Positions 45,623 to 55,745 of a stretch of DNA of 64,000 nt are shown one piece after another; position 1 is the first letter of the stretch, and the number at the start of each line of letters is the position of its first letter. A program made the translations under genes and the position numbers. Source of the stretch: Myxococcota bacterium (GTDB lineage Bacteria > Myxococcota_C > UBA6777); assembly GCA_023150835.1 (NCBI GenBank), contig JAKLKB010000001.1:1-64000 (forward strand), written 5' to 3'. The notes beneath the pieces are model-generated. The model worked only from the letters and a program-made list of their open reading frames with translations, did not search any database and was not told where the DNA came from.

Positions 45623-46456
45623 GTGCGCAGAACCCATCGACAAAGCGCCTTTTGGATATCGTGCCTCGTCTTTTTCGGGATATCTTGGCTTGCGTGGGGA
45701 AATCCTCCGCTTGTCGATCCGAAAAAGCCTGAAAAAAGCACACCCGCTCCCCCCGAACGCAGAGCGCCCAATCCCGCCGAAGCCATCGTCGAAAAGATGA
45801 TCCAAGCCATGGGCGGGCGCGAAGCTCTCGCCGCCATCACTTCGCTTCATGCCACCGGCAACGTCACCGCCGTCACACGCATCGGCAACCGCACCGCACG
45901 TATGCAGCTTTACTCCATGAAGCCCGCGCATCAGCGGGTCGATCAGTACTTTGGCGCACAGATCTTTTCTCTCACCACTTACCCGGGCGGCGGATGGCTG
46001 CGCCAAAACGGCGCACTGCTCAATCTCCCACGCTCCATGATCGAAGTCGCCGAAGCCGAAGCCGCACGCAACGAGATCGAACTGCGCTACGCCCAAGATG
46101 GCATCCAAGTGAGCCAAACAGGAACGCGCCGTGTCGAAGACGTGCCTTGCCATATCATTGTTTTTCTCGATAAAAAAGGGCTTCAAACCACTTATTATAT
46201 CGAAAAAAAAACCTTTCTTCTGCGAAAACGTAGTTACCTTGGCCCCCACCCCCTCGGCCAAGGACAAGTCTCGATCTCGACCCTCCAACGGGATTATCGA
46301 TGGCTAAAGTTTGGAGACAAAAAAGTGCTGATGCCCTTTGTTCTTGAAAGCTATATCGGCGGCAACAAAACCAGCACGATCCAATTCCAAAAAGTCGAGA
46401 TCAACCCCCCCCAAATCAACAAAAAAACCTTTCGACTTCCTAGCCCTACCGAATAG
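45623..46456 (+). CDS. Exported LolA/LppX-like protein
   Basis: 277 aa from GTG with AGGGAGG five bases upstream. Signal peptide AFWISCLVFFGISWLAWG. The mature protein starts with a Pro-rich stretch, then EAIVEKMIQAMGGREALAAI, the opening helix common to outer-membrane lipoprotein-sorting-like proteins that handle lipids. A series of beta strands follows: GNVTAVTRIGNRTARMQLYS, VEDVPCHIIVFLDKKGLQTT and YYIEKKTFLLRKRSYLG. The fold is inferred as the LolA/LolB-like half-barrel; its ligand is unknown. Probably co-transcribed with the FHA gene. Confidence 0.75.
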   Translation: MRRTHRQSAFWISCLVFFGISWLAWGNPPLVDPKKPEKSTPAPPERRAPNPAEAIVEKMIQAMGGREALAAITSLHATGNVTAVTRIGNRTARMQLYSMKPAHQRVDQYFGAQIFSLTTYPGGGWLRQNGALLNLPRSMIEVAEAEAARNEIELRYAQDGIQVSQTGTRRVEDVPCHIIVFLDKKGLQTTYYIEKKTFLLRKRSYLGPHPLGQGQVSISTLQRDYRWLKFGDKKVLMPFVLESYIGGNKTSTIQFQKVEINPPQINKKTFRLPSPTE

Positions 46457-46568
46457 TACGAAATCCGCCCGTTGTGTGATCGTGAAGAGGTCGGGGCAGC
46501 CACAGGGGCTGCCCGATAATAGGTCGCCTACGTACTATCCTTTGTGTACACACCACCCAGATATCGTA
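46457..46568. repeat. Family B MITE-like repeat, copy 4
   Basis: TACGAAATCCGCCCGTTGTG at one end, CACCCAGATATCGTA at the other. The internal hairpin is GGGGCAGCCACAGGGGCTGCCC. It begins on the base after the stop codon of the upstream gene. Confidence 0.9.
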
Positions 46569-46632
46569 TAAATATGCTTCGCTCCTTTCTCTCTGCTCTA
46601 GCTTCCACCCCCCCAAACACGGACAAAAGACG

Positions 46633-49600
46633 ATGGCCAAGACCGGTGCCAATGAACCTTGCCCTTGTGGTAGCGGCAAAAAATACAAACAATGTTGCCG
46701 AAAACAAGATATCGAAAAACAACCACAAAAAGTCCGCACCCGCCTTTCTTGGGAAAGTATGCTCCTCGCTGCACCTGAAGAACAAGCCGAGATCGCCTCT
46801 TCGATCCTAAGGCGAGGGGGGTTTTCTCCCGATCAGATCCGAGGATGGCTCGGCCTTGCGCAACTTTCCCTGTCTCGTGACACCGATATCGCAAAAATGG
46901 CTTTTGAACAAGGTTGTCGAGTCGCCAAAACTCCCGAAGATTGGCGAGAACTGATCCATCTGGCGATGGAGATGGATCTGTTAGAACGCGCAGCGGAGAT
47001 CATGGAAGCCCATGTCCCACGCGAACACGATGACACCGTCAAAGAGTGGGCCACCCGCGCCTTTTTGCTCTCGCACGATCGTCAGTGGGAAGAAGCCGCC
47101 CAGCTTTGGGGAAAACAAATCGAGGCGACCCAAAAACCAGACTTTCTCTGGCGTTGGATCACTTGTCTTCGCAATACCAAACAGCTTGATCTTTTACAAG
47201 CCGCCTGCATCCGCGCAGAAGAACTCACCCAAGACCCGATCTGGCGGATCGTCTGGGCCAACGCCATCTCTCTGGCAGATCGCGAAGAAGAAGCACTCTC
47301 CATTCTTCACGAGTCCTTTATCTCTGCACTTAAAACACCCGCTGATCCGAGCAACAGCAACACCGAACGCACACAGCGCGAGATGATCTTGTTAGAAGCA
47401 GGCATCCTTTACCTGACTCGACTCGATCACACCGAGCGGACCGTGTTTTTGCGCGTCCTTCTCAAACGTAAGGTTCCCCCGCTCACTCCCTTGTTTGAAG
47501 CACGCAGCGATATCGCCGCCTTGTGTTCTGGTTGGGAAGAACTTGCACAAGAAACCACGCGCTGGAGCGCCAACGAGTCCAGCCCAAAAGCCCGATGGCT
47601 TCGACGTGTCGCCCAATACATCGTGAACCCTGCCACTCATCCACTTGATGCCTCCACCGAGATCCCTGCTTTTTGGGCTTCGTGGGGTACATCGCTTCAA
47701 AACAATCTCCTGCACGCCCTTCTCGAAAAAGACGCTCTCCCCCTCCTTGATGCCCTCTTTGCTCGCCTCCCACTCCCTCAAGAAGAGTCTCAACTCTTCC
47801 TCTGGGCCACCCTCCGCGCCAAACAAAGCGCATGGCAACCCCTCGCTCAAGCCCTCCAACCTCCCCCCATCCCCCTCACTCCCCGTCTCGCGATGCTTCA
47901 CGCCTTGGCCATCCTTCACTCCCAAGGCCCCGAAGCTGCCGCCCCCTTCTTCGACTCGATCGAAACCTCCGAGGACACCGACCTCGCTCTCTCGATCGAT
48001 CTCTGGCGCGTCGATATCGCTTGCCGACTCCACAAAGAAGACCAAGCCGCCGCCTTGTTAGACCATATCGCAACCTACACTCCCCCCGCACAACGCAGCG
48101 AACGCTATTGGGTCTGCCGCGCACACCTCGCCCACCGCCAAAAGCAACTCCCCGAGATCCTCGCCTCCCGTCAAGCCCTCTTCGCCTTGCGCCCAAACCA
48201 AGAAGACTTCTTCGTCGTCGCCCATACCCTCGCACTGCTCGAAAGAAATCACGAAGCCATCGCATGGCTACAACAACACCGACACTCCGTCCGATGGAAT
48301 CAAGACCTCTCTTGGCTCTTGGCTTGTTGCGCCGTACACGTCGAACAATGGGAACTCGCCTCTGATGCCCTCCAAACTCTCGACGAAGCTTGGATCTCCG
48401 CCCCCCCTCCCAAAAAACACCTCTGGCCCTTGCGCGCCCACATCGCCTCCAAATGCAACCGATGGCTCGATACCCTCGCTGCTTGCGAACGATGGGAGTC
48501 CGAAAAATACCCCTCCGATCTTTCCGACAATGCCCTATCCTCCGAGTCTTCCGATGCTCTCCATGATGCCCTATCCTCCGAGCCTCCCGATGCTCTCCAT
48601 GATGCCCTATCCTCCGAGCCTTCCGATGCTCTCCATGATGCCCCATCTTCCGAGTCTTCCGATGCTCTCCATGATGCCCCATCTTCCGAGTCTTCCGATG
48701 CTCTCCATGATGCCCTATCCGCCGAGCCTTCCGATCGCGTCCATGAGGCCCTATCCGCCGAGCCTTCGGGCGGCATCCATGAGGCCCTATCCGCCGAGTC
48801 TCCCGATAGCGGCCGTGATGTCCCTTCCTCCGAGGAATCGGGATCTGCCGAGTCCTTTTCCGACAGGCCCACAGATTCGGATGGAGAGATCGCCTCTTCG
48901 CCATCCCTGCAAGATGCTGAAGACCTCGCTTCTCTCCAAGAATTGCGTCGCTTGGCGGTTCAAAACCTTTTGCTCGAAGCCAAACATCCTTGGACGTTCT
49001 CGATGTTGTCGAATCGCACAAACAGCGAACATCACCCACTGATGCCGAGGGTTGAGGCGATCGACAAAGAGGCCACACAAGCTTTCCATCAACAACAAGA
49101 AACACTGTTCGAAGATATCTCTTCCGAACCCAAACCGCCCCTCCAGCCTCACGCAAGCGATCCAGAAAACGACACACTTTCTTTGTTGTTGTCGCACCCT
49201 GCTTTGCCAGCCTATCCGTTGTCGGATCTGCCGCCTTCAACCGAAACAGAGGCGCTCCATCCGCCCGAAGAACAAGTGTATGTCGAGGCATGGGGCGAAG
49301 AGGTGTGGGCTTTCTTGCCCAAAGGAACCCAACAGACCTTTGCCTCCGCCGAGCGTCTGTGGACGCTGCTGTCCCAAGAAGAAGAGGCCGATCATGCGCC
49401 GATCTTGCTGCAATGGACACGGGGCCTTGAAGCTTTACTGAACCTCCATCTGGTCGATCCGCTGGTGTTTTTTGCAGAGCGTCGCCTGAGCCTTCATGTA
49501 CAACGCGATCTGCCGAGACTTGCAGGACGCCCCCTCCAAAGCTACGACAACCACATCGGTCTCGGAAGTTTGCCTTTTCTTCTGGTAGAACAATGGAAAA

Positions 49601-49920
49601 AACCTGATCCATCGGATGAAAAAGATGAGATCGCTTACAATTACCTCGTGACTGCGGGGCAGCGCTTGTTGTGGACGGCATGGTCGCGCCACCTCAAAGA
49701 CATCCTCCCCCCCCACCAACTGCGCTTTCTCCAAGAAGAGCTTCCCTCGCTATGTGCCAAACTCGCCTATCTACGGTCTCAAGCCGCTCACGCTGCCCAC
49801 ACCACCACGCCTCTCCCCCGCCAACGCATCCAACAACTCCGTCAAGAACTCTTCCTTCGCAAAGATTCCTTGTTGATCCCTTCGCTTGCGCGCCCCCTTG
49901 CGACAACAGCCCTCCGCTAA
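46633..49920 (+). CDS. SEC-C zinc-motif and TPR-rich large cytoplasmic protein
   Basis: 1095 aa. It opens with a SEC-C zinc-binding motif (NEPCPCGSGKKYKQCCRKQD), as found at the SecA C-terminus and in many nucleic-acid- or ribosome-associated proteins. Residues 60-640 are helical TPR-like repeats (DTDIAKMAFEQGCRVAKTPE, MDLLERAAEIMEAHV, HDRQWEEAAQLWGKQIEATQ). About residues 635-725 is an acidic spacer of ALSSESSDALHD units. The C-terminal 250 residues form another helical domain (LQWTRGLEALLNLHLVDPLV). There is no signal peptide or membrane helix. By inference it is a large scaffold protein; no specific family recognised. Confidence 0.85.
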   Translation: MAKTGANEPCPCGSGKKYKQCCRKQDIEKQPQKVRTRLSWESMLLAAPEEQAEIASSILRRGGFSPDQIRGWLGLAQLSLSRDTDIAKMAFEQGCRVAKTPEDWRELIHLAMEMDLLERAAEIMEAHVPREHDDTVKEWATRAFLLSHDRQWEEAAQLWGKQIEATQKPDFLWRWITCLRNTKQLDLLQAACIRAEELTQDPIWRIVWANAISLADREEEALSILHESFISALKTPADPSNSNTERTQREMILLEAGILYLTRLDHTERTVFLRVLLKRKVPPLTPLFEARSDIAALCSGWEELAQETTRWSANESSPKARWLRRVAQYIVNPATHPLDASTEIPAFWASWGTSLQNNLLHALLEKDALPLLDALFARLPLPQEESQLFLWATLRAKQSAWQPLAQALQPPPIPLTPRLAMLHALAILHSQGPEAAAPFFDSIETSEDTDLALSIDLWRVDIACRLHKEDQAAALLDHIATYTPPAQRSERYWVCRAHLAHRQKQLPEILASRQALFALRPNQEDFFVVAHTLALLERNHEAIAWLQQHRHSVRWNQDLSWLLACCAVHVEQWELASDALQTLDEAWISAPPPKKHLWPLRAHIASKCNRWLDTLAACERWESEKYPSDLSDNALSSESSDALHDALSSEPPDALHDALSSEPSDALHDAPSSESSDALHDAPSSESSDALHDALSAEPSDRVHEALSAEPSGGIHEALSAESPDSGRDVPSSEESGSAESFSDRPTDSDGEIASSPSLQDAEDLASLQELRRLAVQNLLLEAKHPWTFSMLSNRTNSEHHPLMPRVEAIDKEATQAFHQQQETLFEDISSEPKPPLQPHASDPENDTLSLLLSHPALPAYPLSDLPPSTETEALHPPEEQVYVEAWGEEVWAFLPKGTQQTFASAERLWTLLSQEEEADHAPILLQWTRGLEALLNLHLVDPLVFFAERRLSLHVQRDLPRLAGRPLQSYDNHIGLGSLPFLLVEQWKKPDPSDEKDEIAYNYLVTAGQRLLWTAWSRHLKDILPPHQLRFLQEELPSLCAKLAYLRSQAAHAAHTTTPLPRQRIQQLRQELFLRKDSLLIPSLARPLATTALR
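48530..48800 (+). repeat. 36-bp coding repeat (acidic Ser/Asp/Glu spacer)
   Basis: About seven to eight in-phase units of 36 bp (for example GCCCTATCCTCCGAGTCTTC + CGATGCTCTCCATGAT) encode ALSSESSDALHD-type repeats. Later units are more diverged (EALSAEPSGGIH). Confidence 0.9.
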
Positions 49921-50002
49921 ACGAAACACACCGAAAACCAGAAGTCGTGAGTCGCTTTGCTTGTTTTTCGACTACTTTGACCGATCTGGAAAAAGGAGGT
50001 CA

Positions 50003-50115
50003 TACGATATCCGGGTGATGTGTACACAAAGCATCATTCGTAGACGCCCGATTCTTGGGCAGCCACACTTGTCTGCCCCGACCTCTTTACGATCGCACAA
50101 CGGGCGGATTTCGTA
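50003..50115. repeat. Family B MITE-like repeat, copy 5
   Basis: TACGATATCCGGGTGATGTG at the left, CGCACAACGGGCGGATTTCG + TA at the right, with internal GGGCAGCCACACTTGTCTGCCC. It lies in the 389-bp gap 49,921-50,309, which holds no gene I can support. Confidence 0.9.
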
Positions 50116-50309
50116 TGGCGTCCTGCGGCTTGAATCGGTGCGAACATGGGGTTTTGTCCACAAGCCAGCCCCATCGAGCGAAAAGAAAAGAAAAACTTTA
50201 GCGCGATCACCGTCACAATGCGTACACAAAGGACAAAACGACTTCTGCCTCCCGTCCAGCCACCTCTTGCTCAAGACGAGCGACCCAATCAAAGGAAAGA
50301 GTCCTCTCC

Positions 50310-53300
50310 ATGAGATTAAAAAAGAAACAGCACCGATCGCACCCTTCTTTTTTTCTAAAGCGTATCCTCTTTTTTGGGATCTTGGTTTCTTGTAGCACAC
50401 CCTTCGCTTGCTCGAAACTGTCTCCCGAGCCCAAAACCGCCGTGCCCACAGCCAAACCCGCCGCAATGAAACGAGCGAAACGATCCGCCTCCGACGAGGA
50501 CTCCATGCACTTAGAAGCGCGGCGCTCACGACGCTCTGCCGATGGCAGCAGCTTATCCTCCGCAGATCAGCGTTCACAGCGGGCTGCTGCGGAAGAGGCT
50601 CCAAGCCCGGGCGCGATCCCCGCACCCAGTCCCGCTAGAGCGAAAAGAAGAAAAGGCGGCGCAAAAGAAAGCACCACGACCAAAACCCCCAAAAAAGACG
50701 CGCCAAAAGATCCTCAAAAAGCCCAAGTCTGGCAGCGAACCGCCAAAGGCACTGTCCTGTCCAAAGTCTCTGTAGGGGGCGGCAGCTTCCTTCAACTCAA
50801 AAAGCTCCGCGTCACCGTACAAGTCGAAGGCTTGCGCGTGCGAACGATCATGGATCATATCTACTACAATCCACACGCGCACACCCTTGAGGGGACATTC
50901 AAGTACACACTGCCAAGCGATGCGTCGGTGTCCTATTATGCGATGTTTGTGGGCAACCAACGCCCTCAAGAACCCCGCTTCTTTTCAGGAAAATTGCCTA
51001 CTCCCCAAGCCATCGCAGCGATGGATCCCCAAGCCATCGCACGCACCAGTCCCAAAGAAGACTGGGGAACCCTTCGAGAAGCTCGTCTTGTGGCAGCGGA
51101 AAAAGGCCGCGAAGTATACGAAGAGATCACGCGCCAAAACATCGATCCTGCGTTGCTCGAACAAGACGCTCCCAACACCTTTTCGGGCCGCGTCTTCCCT
51201 GTCCCTGCCAACGGCCACAACCGCGTGATCATCGCCTACGAACAAACTCTCCCACGCTTCCAAGATCAGCGCGTGTACTCCTTTGCTTTTCCTGACGAAG
51301 TGGCCGGACTGATCGACTTTTCGCTTTCCTACAACCCACAGCTTGCGCAGCTCTCTCGCCATAATCTGCGCAAGATCCGCTGTATGCAAAAACAACAAAA
51401 GCATTTCGTCCGTTGTTTGTGGGAAACCGAAAAGCCTGATCGCAACGCTGATTTCTATTTCCAACCGACCTCGACCAAAGCGGCTTGGGTTGCAGGGATC
51501 GATCCCCTCCAAGATCGTCGCTATCTTTACGCTCAACTCGCGGTCGATCTCCCCCAAAAGAGCGCAAGCAAGGGCGCTTCGCAAGCGGTCTTTTTGCTCG
51601 ATACATCGCTCTCTGAAACGCCCCAACGCTTCGGCGTAAGTGTGTCTCTCCTTGAAAAGATCTTACAAAATAACCCGCAGATCCAGCAATTCAACATCTT
51701 GTTTTTTGATGTGGGGACACGTTGGGCCAAAGCGGACGGCTGGTTAGAAAACACTGCTCAGACACGCGCCGCTGTATTCAAGAAGCTCCGCCGCATCTTG
51801 CTTGAAGGTGCGACCGATCTGAGTGCAGCCCTTGAAGCCCTTGCTTCGGCCCCTTGGCAAGAGGCCACCTCCAAACAAGCGTTGGATATCTTTTTTCTCA
51901 GCGACGGCCAACTCAACTGGGGCAACCGCGATATCCATCAGATCCTTGGCCGCTGGTCCAAACAACAGCGATGGGGTCAAACGCGCTGGTTTGCTTATAG
52001 TTTCGGCCTTGGCAACGAAGACACCACGCTCTACCAACGGCTGACGCGACAAGACGGTGCGGTCTTCACTTGTTTTGGGGAAGCCGAGATCGAGCGTTGT
52101 TCGACAGCCCATACCCATCAAGCGATGTCACTCGACAAGATCGAGATCGAAGGCATCGAAGCGACCGAGATCTTGGTGGCAGGGCGTCAAACCACCCTTT
52201 ACCCCGGGGCTTTGTTGGCTTTTGCAAGTCGCTATCAACGCGATGGCAAGGCGGTGATCACGCTCAAAGGCTCTTTTGACGGCCAACCGATCTCGCTGCC
52301 TTATACGCTCGGCGTGAAAGCACACGGTGATCTCGCTCCCCGCGCATGGGGCGAGATCGCCATCGCTCAACTCGCCGAACTGGATGATCCCAAACTGACG
52401 GATCTGATCGTGGCTTATGCGCAGCACTTTCACATCCCCAATGCCCACTGTTCGCTGTTGGTTCTTGAGACCGACAAAGAGTACAAGCAATACGGACTCG
52501 ATCAACAGCAAAAAGCCCACAAGCTCGATCAGCTGGATCTGTTCATCCGAGATCTTTTTGCCCAAAAAGGCGCACCGATCAGTATGCGTGCGCGTTGGCG
52601 TGCGATATTTCGCAAAGTCCTCCAACGCGCCAAAGCCCTCGATTCGAGCGCAGGACGCGCAGCCCTCGCCTTGCTTCAAGCCGAAGAACAAGCCCACTTT
52701 GCCTTTGAAAGCCCTGTGATGGAGCAGATCTGGACCCAAGGCGACGTACCGAAAGCCTACCTTGCCGATCGCGACAAAAGCGCCGAAAACTTCGATCCCT
52801 TCGTAACCGAAGCCAAGCGCCGACTCAAAAAATCCAAGATCGGCGGAGCGATCCGCAGCTTGTCCTGCATCGTCGAACTGCATCCGTCCAATCCACGGGC
52901 GCTTCGACTTGTCGGATATTATCTGACGGCATGGGAGCGCCCCAAAGATGCGGCGGGTGTCTTCTTGCGCGTCCTCGAACGCCGATCTTTCGAGCCACAC
53001 GCCTTTCGCGATCTTGCACGCACCATGCAAAAGCTCCGACGTTACGCCCTTGCAGCCGCCCTTTACGAAGTCCTGCTTGCTGGGAATTGGCACGAACGCT
53101 TTGGTGAGATCAAAACCATCGCACGCGAAGAATACGCTCTGCTCGCTTATGAGGCCACAAACGCCCAACGTACCAGTGCTTCCGTCAAGGCACTGCTCGA
53201 ACAACGCAAGCCCTTGCTTGGGCTTTCTGTTCCCCAAGCCAGACTGCGCGTCACGCTCACTTGGAACACCGACAACACCGATGTTGATCTCTGGATCTAC

Positions 53301-53600
53301 GAACCCAACGGAGAGACCTGCTCTTACAAAAATCGAAATACCCGCAATGGCGGGGCTTTGCTCCAAGATATCACCCGAGGCTACGGACCCGAACGCTACG
53401 AAAATCGTCAAGGTCCATCCGGTCCCTACAAGCTCCAGCTCCATTTTTATGGCCACCGCTCCAACGTCCTCGGCAACGAGACCCACGCCAGTGTCCTGAT
53501 CGTCCTCAACGCTGGAACCCCCCAACAAGAGATGTTTGAAAAAAACGTCGTCCTCAAAAAACGCGACCAACGCGTCGACGTCACCACCCTCAAACTTTGA
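50310..53600 (+). CDS. VIT-vWA-DUF2135 lipoprotein
   Basis: 1096 aa. The signal sequence RILFFGILVSCSTPFAC contains two possible lipidation cysteines. After a Lys/Ser/Ala-rich spacer comes a VIT domain (about 150-330): VRTIMDHIYYNPHAHTLEGT, YTLPSDASVSYYAMFVGNQ, VFPVPANGHNRVIIAYEQTL. Next is a vWA domain (about 410-590) with MIDAS DTSLS, EGATDLSAALEAL and DIFFLSDGQLNWG. A TPR-like helical region (about 840-950) follows, and the last 120 residues form a DUF2135/YfaP-like domain (TDVDLWIYEPNGETC, DITRGYGPERYENRQ, GPYKLQLHFYGHR). VIT-vWA proteins are inter-alpha-trypsin-inhibitor-like; the combination suggests a surface or periplasmic binding protein. Function unknown. Confidence 0.9.
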   Translation: MRLKKKQHRSHPSFFLKRILFFGILVSCSTPFACSKLSPEPKTAVPTAKPAAMKRAKRSASDEDSMHLEARRSRRSADGSSLSSADQRSQRAAAEEAPSPGAIPAPSPARAKRRKGGAKESTTTKTPKKDAPKDPQKAQVWQRTAKGTVLSKVSVGGGSFLQLKKLRVTVQVEGLRVRTIMDHIYYNPHAHTLEGTFKYTLPSDASVSYYAMFVGNQRPQEPRFFSGKLPTPQAIAAMDPQAIARTSPKEDWGTLREARLVAAEKGREVYEEITRQNIDPALLEQDAPNTFSGRVFPVPANGHNRVIIAYEQTLPRFQDQRVYSFAFPDEVAGLIDFSLSYNPQLAQLSRHNLRKIRCMQKQQKHFVRCLWETEKPDRNADFYFQPTSTKAAWVAGIDPLQDRRYLYAQLAVDLPQKSASKGASQAVFLLDTSLSETPQRFGVSVSLLEKILQNNPQIQQFNILFFDVGTRWAKADGWLENTAQTRAAVFKKLRRILLEGATDLSAALEALASAPWQEATSKQALDIFFLSDGQLNWGNRDIHQILGRWSKQQRWGQTRWFAYSFGLGNEDTTLYQRLTRQDGAVFTCFGEAEIERCSTAHTHQAMSLDKIEIEGIEATEILVAGRQTTLYPGALLAFASRYQRDGKAVITLKGSFDGQPISLPYTLGVKAHGDLAPRAWGEIAIAQLAELDDPKLTDLIVAYAQHFHIPNAHCSLLVLETDKEYKQYGLDQQQKAHKLDQLDLFIRDLFAQKGAPISMRARWRAIFRKVLQRAKALDSSAGRAALALLQAEEQAHFAFESPVMEQIWTQGDVPKAYLADRDKSAENFDPFVTEAKRRLKKSKIGGAIRSLSCIVELHPSNPRALRLVGYYLTAWERPKDAAGVFLRVLERRSFEPHAFRDLARTMQKLRRYALAAALYEVLLAGNWHERFGEIKTIAREEYALLAYEATNAQRTSASVKALLEQRKPLLGLSVPQARLRVTLTWNTDNTDVDLWIYEPNGETCSYKNRNTRNGGALLQDITRGYGPERYENRQGPSGPYKLQLHFYGHRSNVLGNETHASVLIVLNAGTPQQEMFEKNVVLKKRDQRVDVTTLKL

Positions 53601-53723
53601 TCCCACCGCCTTTCTTTGACCCCCCCAAAGATGATCTTGCTTGAATAGATCCGCCTCGTATCCGTCCCATAGGCGGAAGTGCGTTTGTGTACTTCCTTTC
53701 ACTCCACACGATGAGGAACCTCC

Positions 53724-54338
53724 ATGAAATCTCTTCTGTCGAACTTGTTCCGTGCTTCCGTTCTTTTTGCCGGCCTTTTGTTGCTGCCCGCCCCAAGCGA
53801 AGCCACCCCTGCGCCCTGCCCTCCCGGCTATTACAAATTGTTTGGAAAATGCCGTGCGAAGCTCTGCAAGCCCGGATGGCACCGAGGCCCCGCAGGACTC
53901 TGCGTGAAAAAAGACGCTTGTCCCCCCGGGATGTATCGCGTTGCGGGCCTTGGCAAGTGTATCAACAAGCCCTGTAAACCCGGATGGCACCGCATCAACG
54001 GTGTTTGCGTGGAAAAAGGCGCTTGCCCCCCCGGTATGTATCGTATCGGCGGCCTCGGCAAATGCCTCAACAAGCCCTGCAAACCCGGATGGCACCGCAT
54101 CAATGGCGTCTGCGTGGAAAAAGGCGCTTGCCCCCCCGGGATGTACCGTATCGGTGGTCTTGGCAAGTGTATCAACAAGCCCTGCAAACCCGGATGGCAC
54201 CGCATCAACGGCGTTTGCGTGCAAAAACTGCCTTGCCCCCCCGGGATGTATCGCGTCGGTGGTCTCGGCAAGTGCCTCAAAAAGCCTTGCTTGCCCGGCT
54301 ACCACCTCAATCCCGCTGGCGTTTGCGTCAAGAATTAG
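53724..54338 (+). CDS. Secreted Cys-rich tandem-repeat protein
   Basis: 204 aa; ATG with GAGGA upstream. A signal peptide (FRASVLFAGLLLLPAPSEA) precedes a mature protein made almost wholly of repeats of 35 residues: CPPGMYRIGGLGKC then NKPCKPGWHRINGVC and VEKG. There are about four full repeats and diverged half-repeats at both ends, encoded by a 105-bp tandem array (53,915-54,290). Each unit has four cysteines, suggesting two disulfides per repeat. It is basic and glycine-rich. I do not recognise a family; a secreted disulfide-rich structural or antimicrobial-type protein is possible but unproven. Confidence 0.85.
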   Translation: MKSLLSNLFRASVLFAGLLLLPAPSEATPAPCPPGYYKLFGKCRAKLCKPGWHRGPAGLCVKKDACPPGMYRVAGLGKCINKPCKPGWHRINGVCVEKGACPPGMYRIGGLGKCLNKPCKPGWHRINGVCVEKGACPPGMYRIGGLGKCINKPCKPGWHRINGVCVQKLPCPPGMYRVGGLGKCLKKPCLPGYHLNPAGVCVKN

Positions 54339-54460
54339 TATCGAGGTGATGGTTAAGAAGCGATGGGATGGGGAGGATAGAAGCTGATTCGTGCGGTGCA
54401 TCAAAAGCGCCGCCACGATGAGGCGATGGGATGGGGAAAACAGGAAGCGAGGAAACGAGA

Positions 54461-55330
54461 TCAGCGAGCCTTAAAGCCGAATGCACCAGCAAGATAATCT
54501 TGAATTCCTTGGCAAGTGGCGTTGATGGCCGTCACACCTTGCTCCACATCGCGACCAACAGGACGGCGCAGCGGGCGCTCACCCTCACGTTCCACTTCTT
54601 CAACGAGAGCCGCAACCACTTCAGAAGGATCGCCCAATCCACCGGCTTTTGCACGTTCTTCAAAAGCTCCACCGAATGCTTTGAAGATCTCTGTGGTTTG
54701 GCCGTACTCAGCGGAGATATCGCGTTGAGGGAACAACGAGTTGGTGAGGAAGGTGGTTCCGTACGCGCCCGGCTCAACGATCACGCTTTGGATGCCGAGA
54801 GGTGAAAGCTCGTAGTGTGCGCTTTCTGCGTAGCCTTCCACAGCAAACTTGCTGGCCCCATAGATCCCCATAAACGGAAAGACGATCCGCCCCAACCCCG
54901 AACTGATGTAGATCACCAGACCTTTTCCAGAAGCCCGAAAATGCGGCATCACCGCATGGTTCATCCGCATCACGCCAAACACGTTGATGTCAAAGATCTG
55001 TTGGGCTTGTTCGATGGAAAAGGCTTCATCGATCCCCCATGTACCGACACCTGCGTTGTTGATCAACACATCGATCCCACCGAGAGCTACCGCTTGCGAA
55101 ACGGCTTTTTCCACCGAGGACGGATCGGTCACATCCAGTTCCAACACATGCACGCGGCGACCCTGCTCTGCCGCCCACGAACGAAGCGCCTCTGCTTTTG
55201 CAGCGTTTTTGCCCGTCACACCGCGCATCGTTGCGTAAACGGTATGGCCTTTTTGAGCCAACGCTTTGACAACATCAAAACCAAACCCAGCACTCGCACC
55301 CGTGATCAACACACGCTTTGCGTTATTCAT
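54461..55330 (-). CDS. Short-chain dehydrogenase/reductase
   Basis: 289 aa, a classical SDR. Nucleotide-binding motif TGASAGFGFDVV near the start, NNAGVG, catalytic Ser in IYISSGLGRI, and YGASK (Tyr-x3-Lys), then EPGAYGT. AGGAG lies upstream of the ATG. The C-terminal region varies between SDRs, so substrate and exact reaction cannot be given; the sequence style is like the SDR enzymes annotated as generic oxidoreductases. No operon partner. Confidence 0.93.
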   Translation of the reverse strand: MNNAKRVLITGASAGFGFDVVKALAQKGHTVYATMRGVTGKNAAKAEALRSWAAEQGRRVHVLELDVTDPSSVEKAVSQAVALGGIDVLINNAGVGTWGIDEAFSIEQAQQIFDINVFGVMRMNHAVMPHFRASGKGLVIYISSGLGRIVFPFMGIYGASKFAVEGYAESAHYELSPLGIQSVIVEPGAYGTTFLTNSLFPQRDISAEYGQTTEIFKAFGGAFEERAKAGGLGDPSEVVAALVEEVEREGERPLRRPVGRDVEQGVTAINATCQGIQDYLAGAFGFKAR

Positions 55331-55745
55331 CGAAAACTCCTGTGGAATGAGGCTTCGCTGCGTTACAAAAAACGCAGACCGCGTAGAGGTTTACTTAAAC
55401 ACCATCACATCACAAGTGACATCTCTGTGAAAAAGATCCCCCAAACCACGACCCACACAAACAGCAAAGCCCACACAAGCAACGAAAGCAGAAGAGAAGA
55501 AACGAAAGGAAGAGAGCGGAGGGGGAAGGCCAGCCGAGAGGCCAAGCGTCAGGGGTTTGTGGATCGTGAAGGGAGACCGAGGCATCGAACGGTTTCTTGT
55601 CTGCCGCATGGCTCTCGAAAGAGCGAACACACGGGAAGAAAAGAAAGATCGGATGCACTTTGCGACCACAACAGCCCACCACGCACCGCGTCTGCCCGCG
55701 TCTTCGGCTGGCTTACCACTCCAAGGAACCAAAAAGGAGGTTGTT
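55331..55745. other. Intergenic region with decayed family A fragment
   Basis: No gene I can support. Around 55,590-55,640 the plus strand reads CTGCCGCATGGCTCTCGAAA + GAGCGAACACACGGG, which resembles the opening half of a family A repeat in reverse, heavily diverged. The stretch next to the permuted tRNA (minus-strand AACAACCTCCTTTTTGGTTC) is the trailer of that transcript. Confidence 0.5.

Noticed and set aside
47876-49681. A 601-codon antisense open frame
   Set aside because: Arg/Gly-rich low-complexity shadow of the SEC-C/TPR gene.
52128-54416. A 762-codon antisense open frame under the VIT-vWA gene
   Set aside because: It spans two well-supported plus-strand genes, and its translation has no recognisable domain or start signal.
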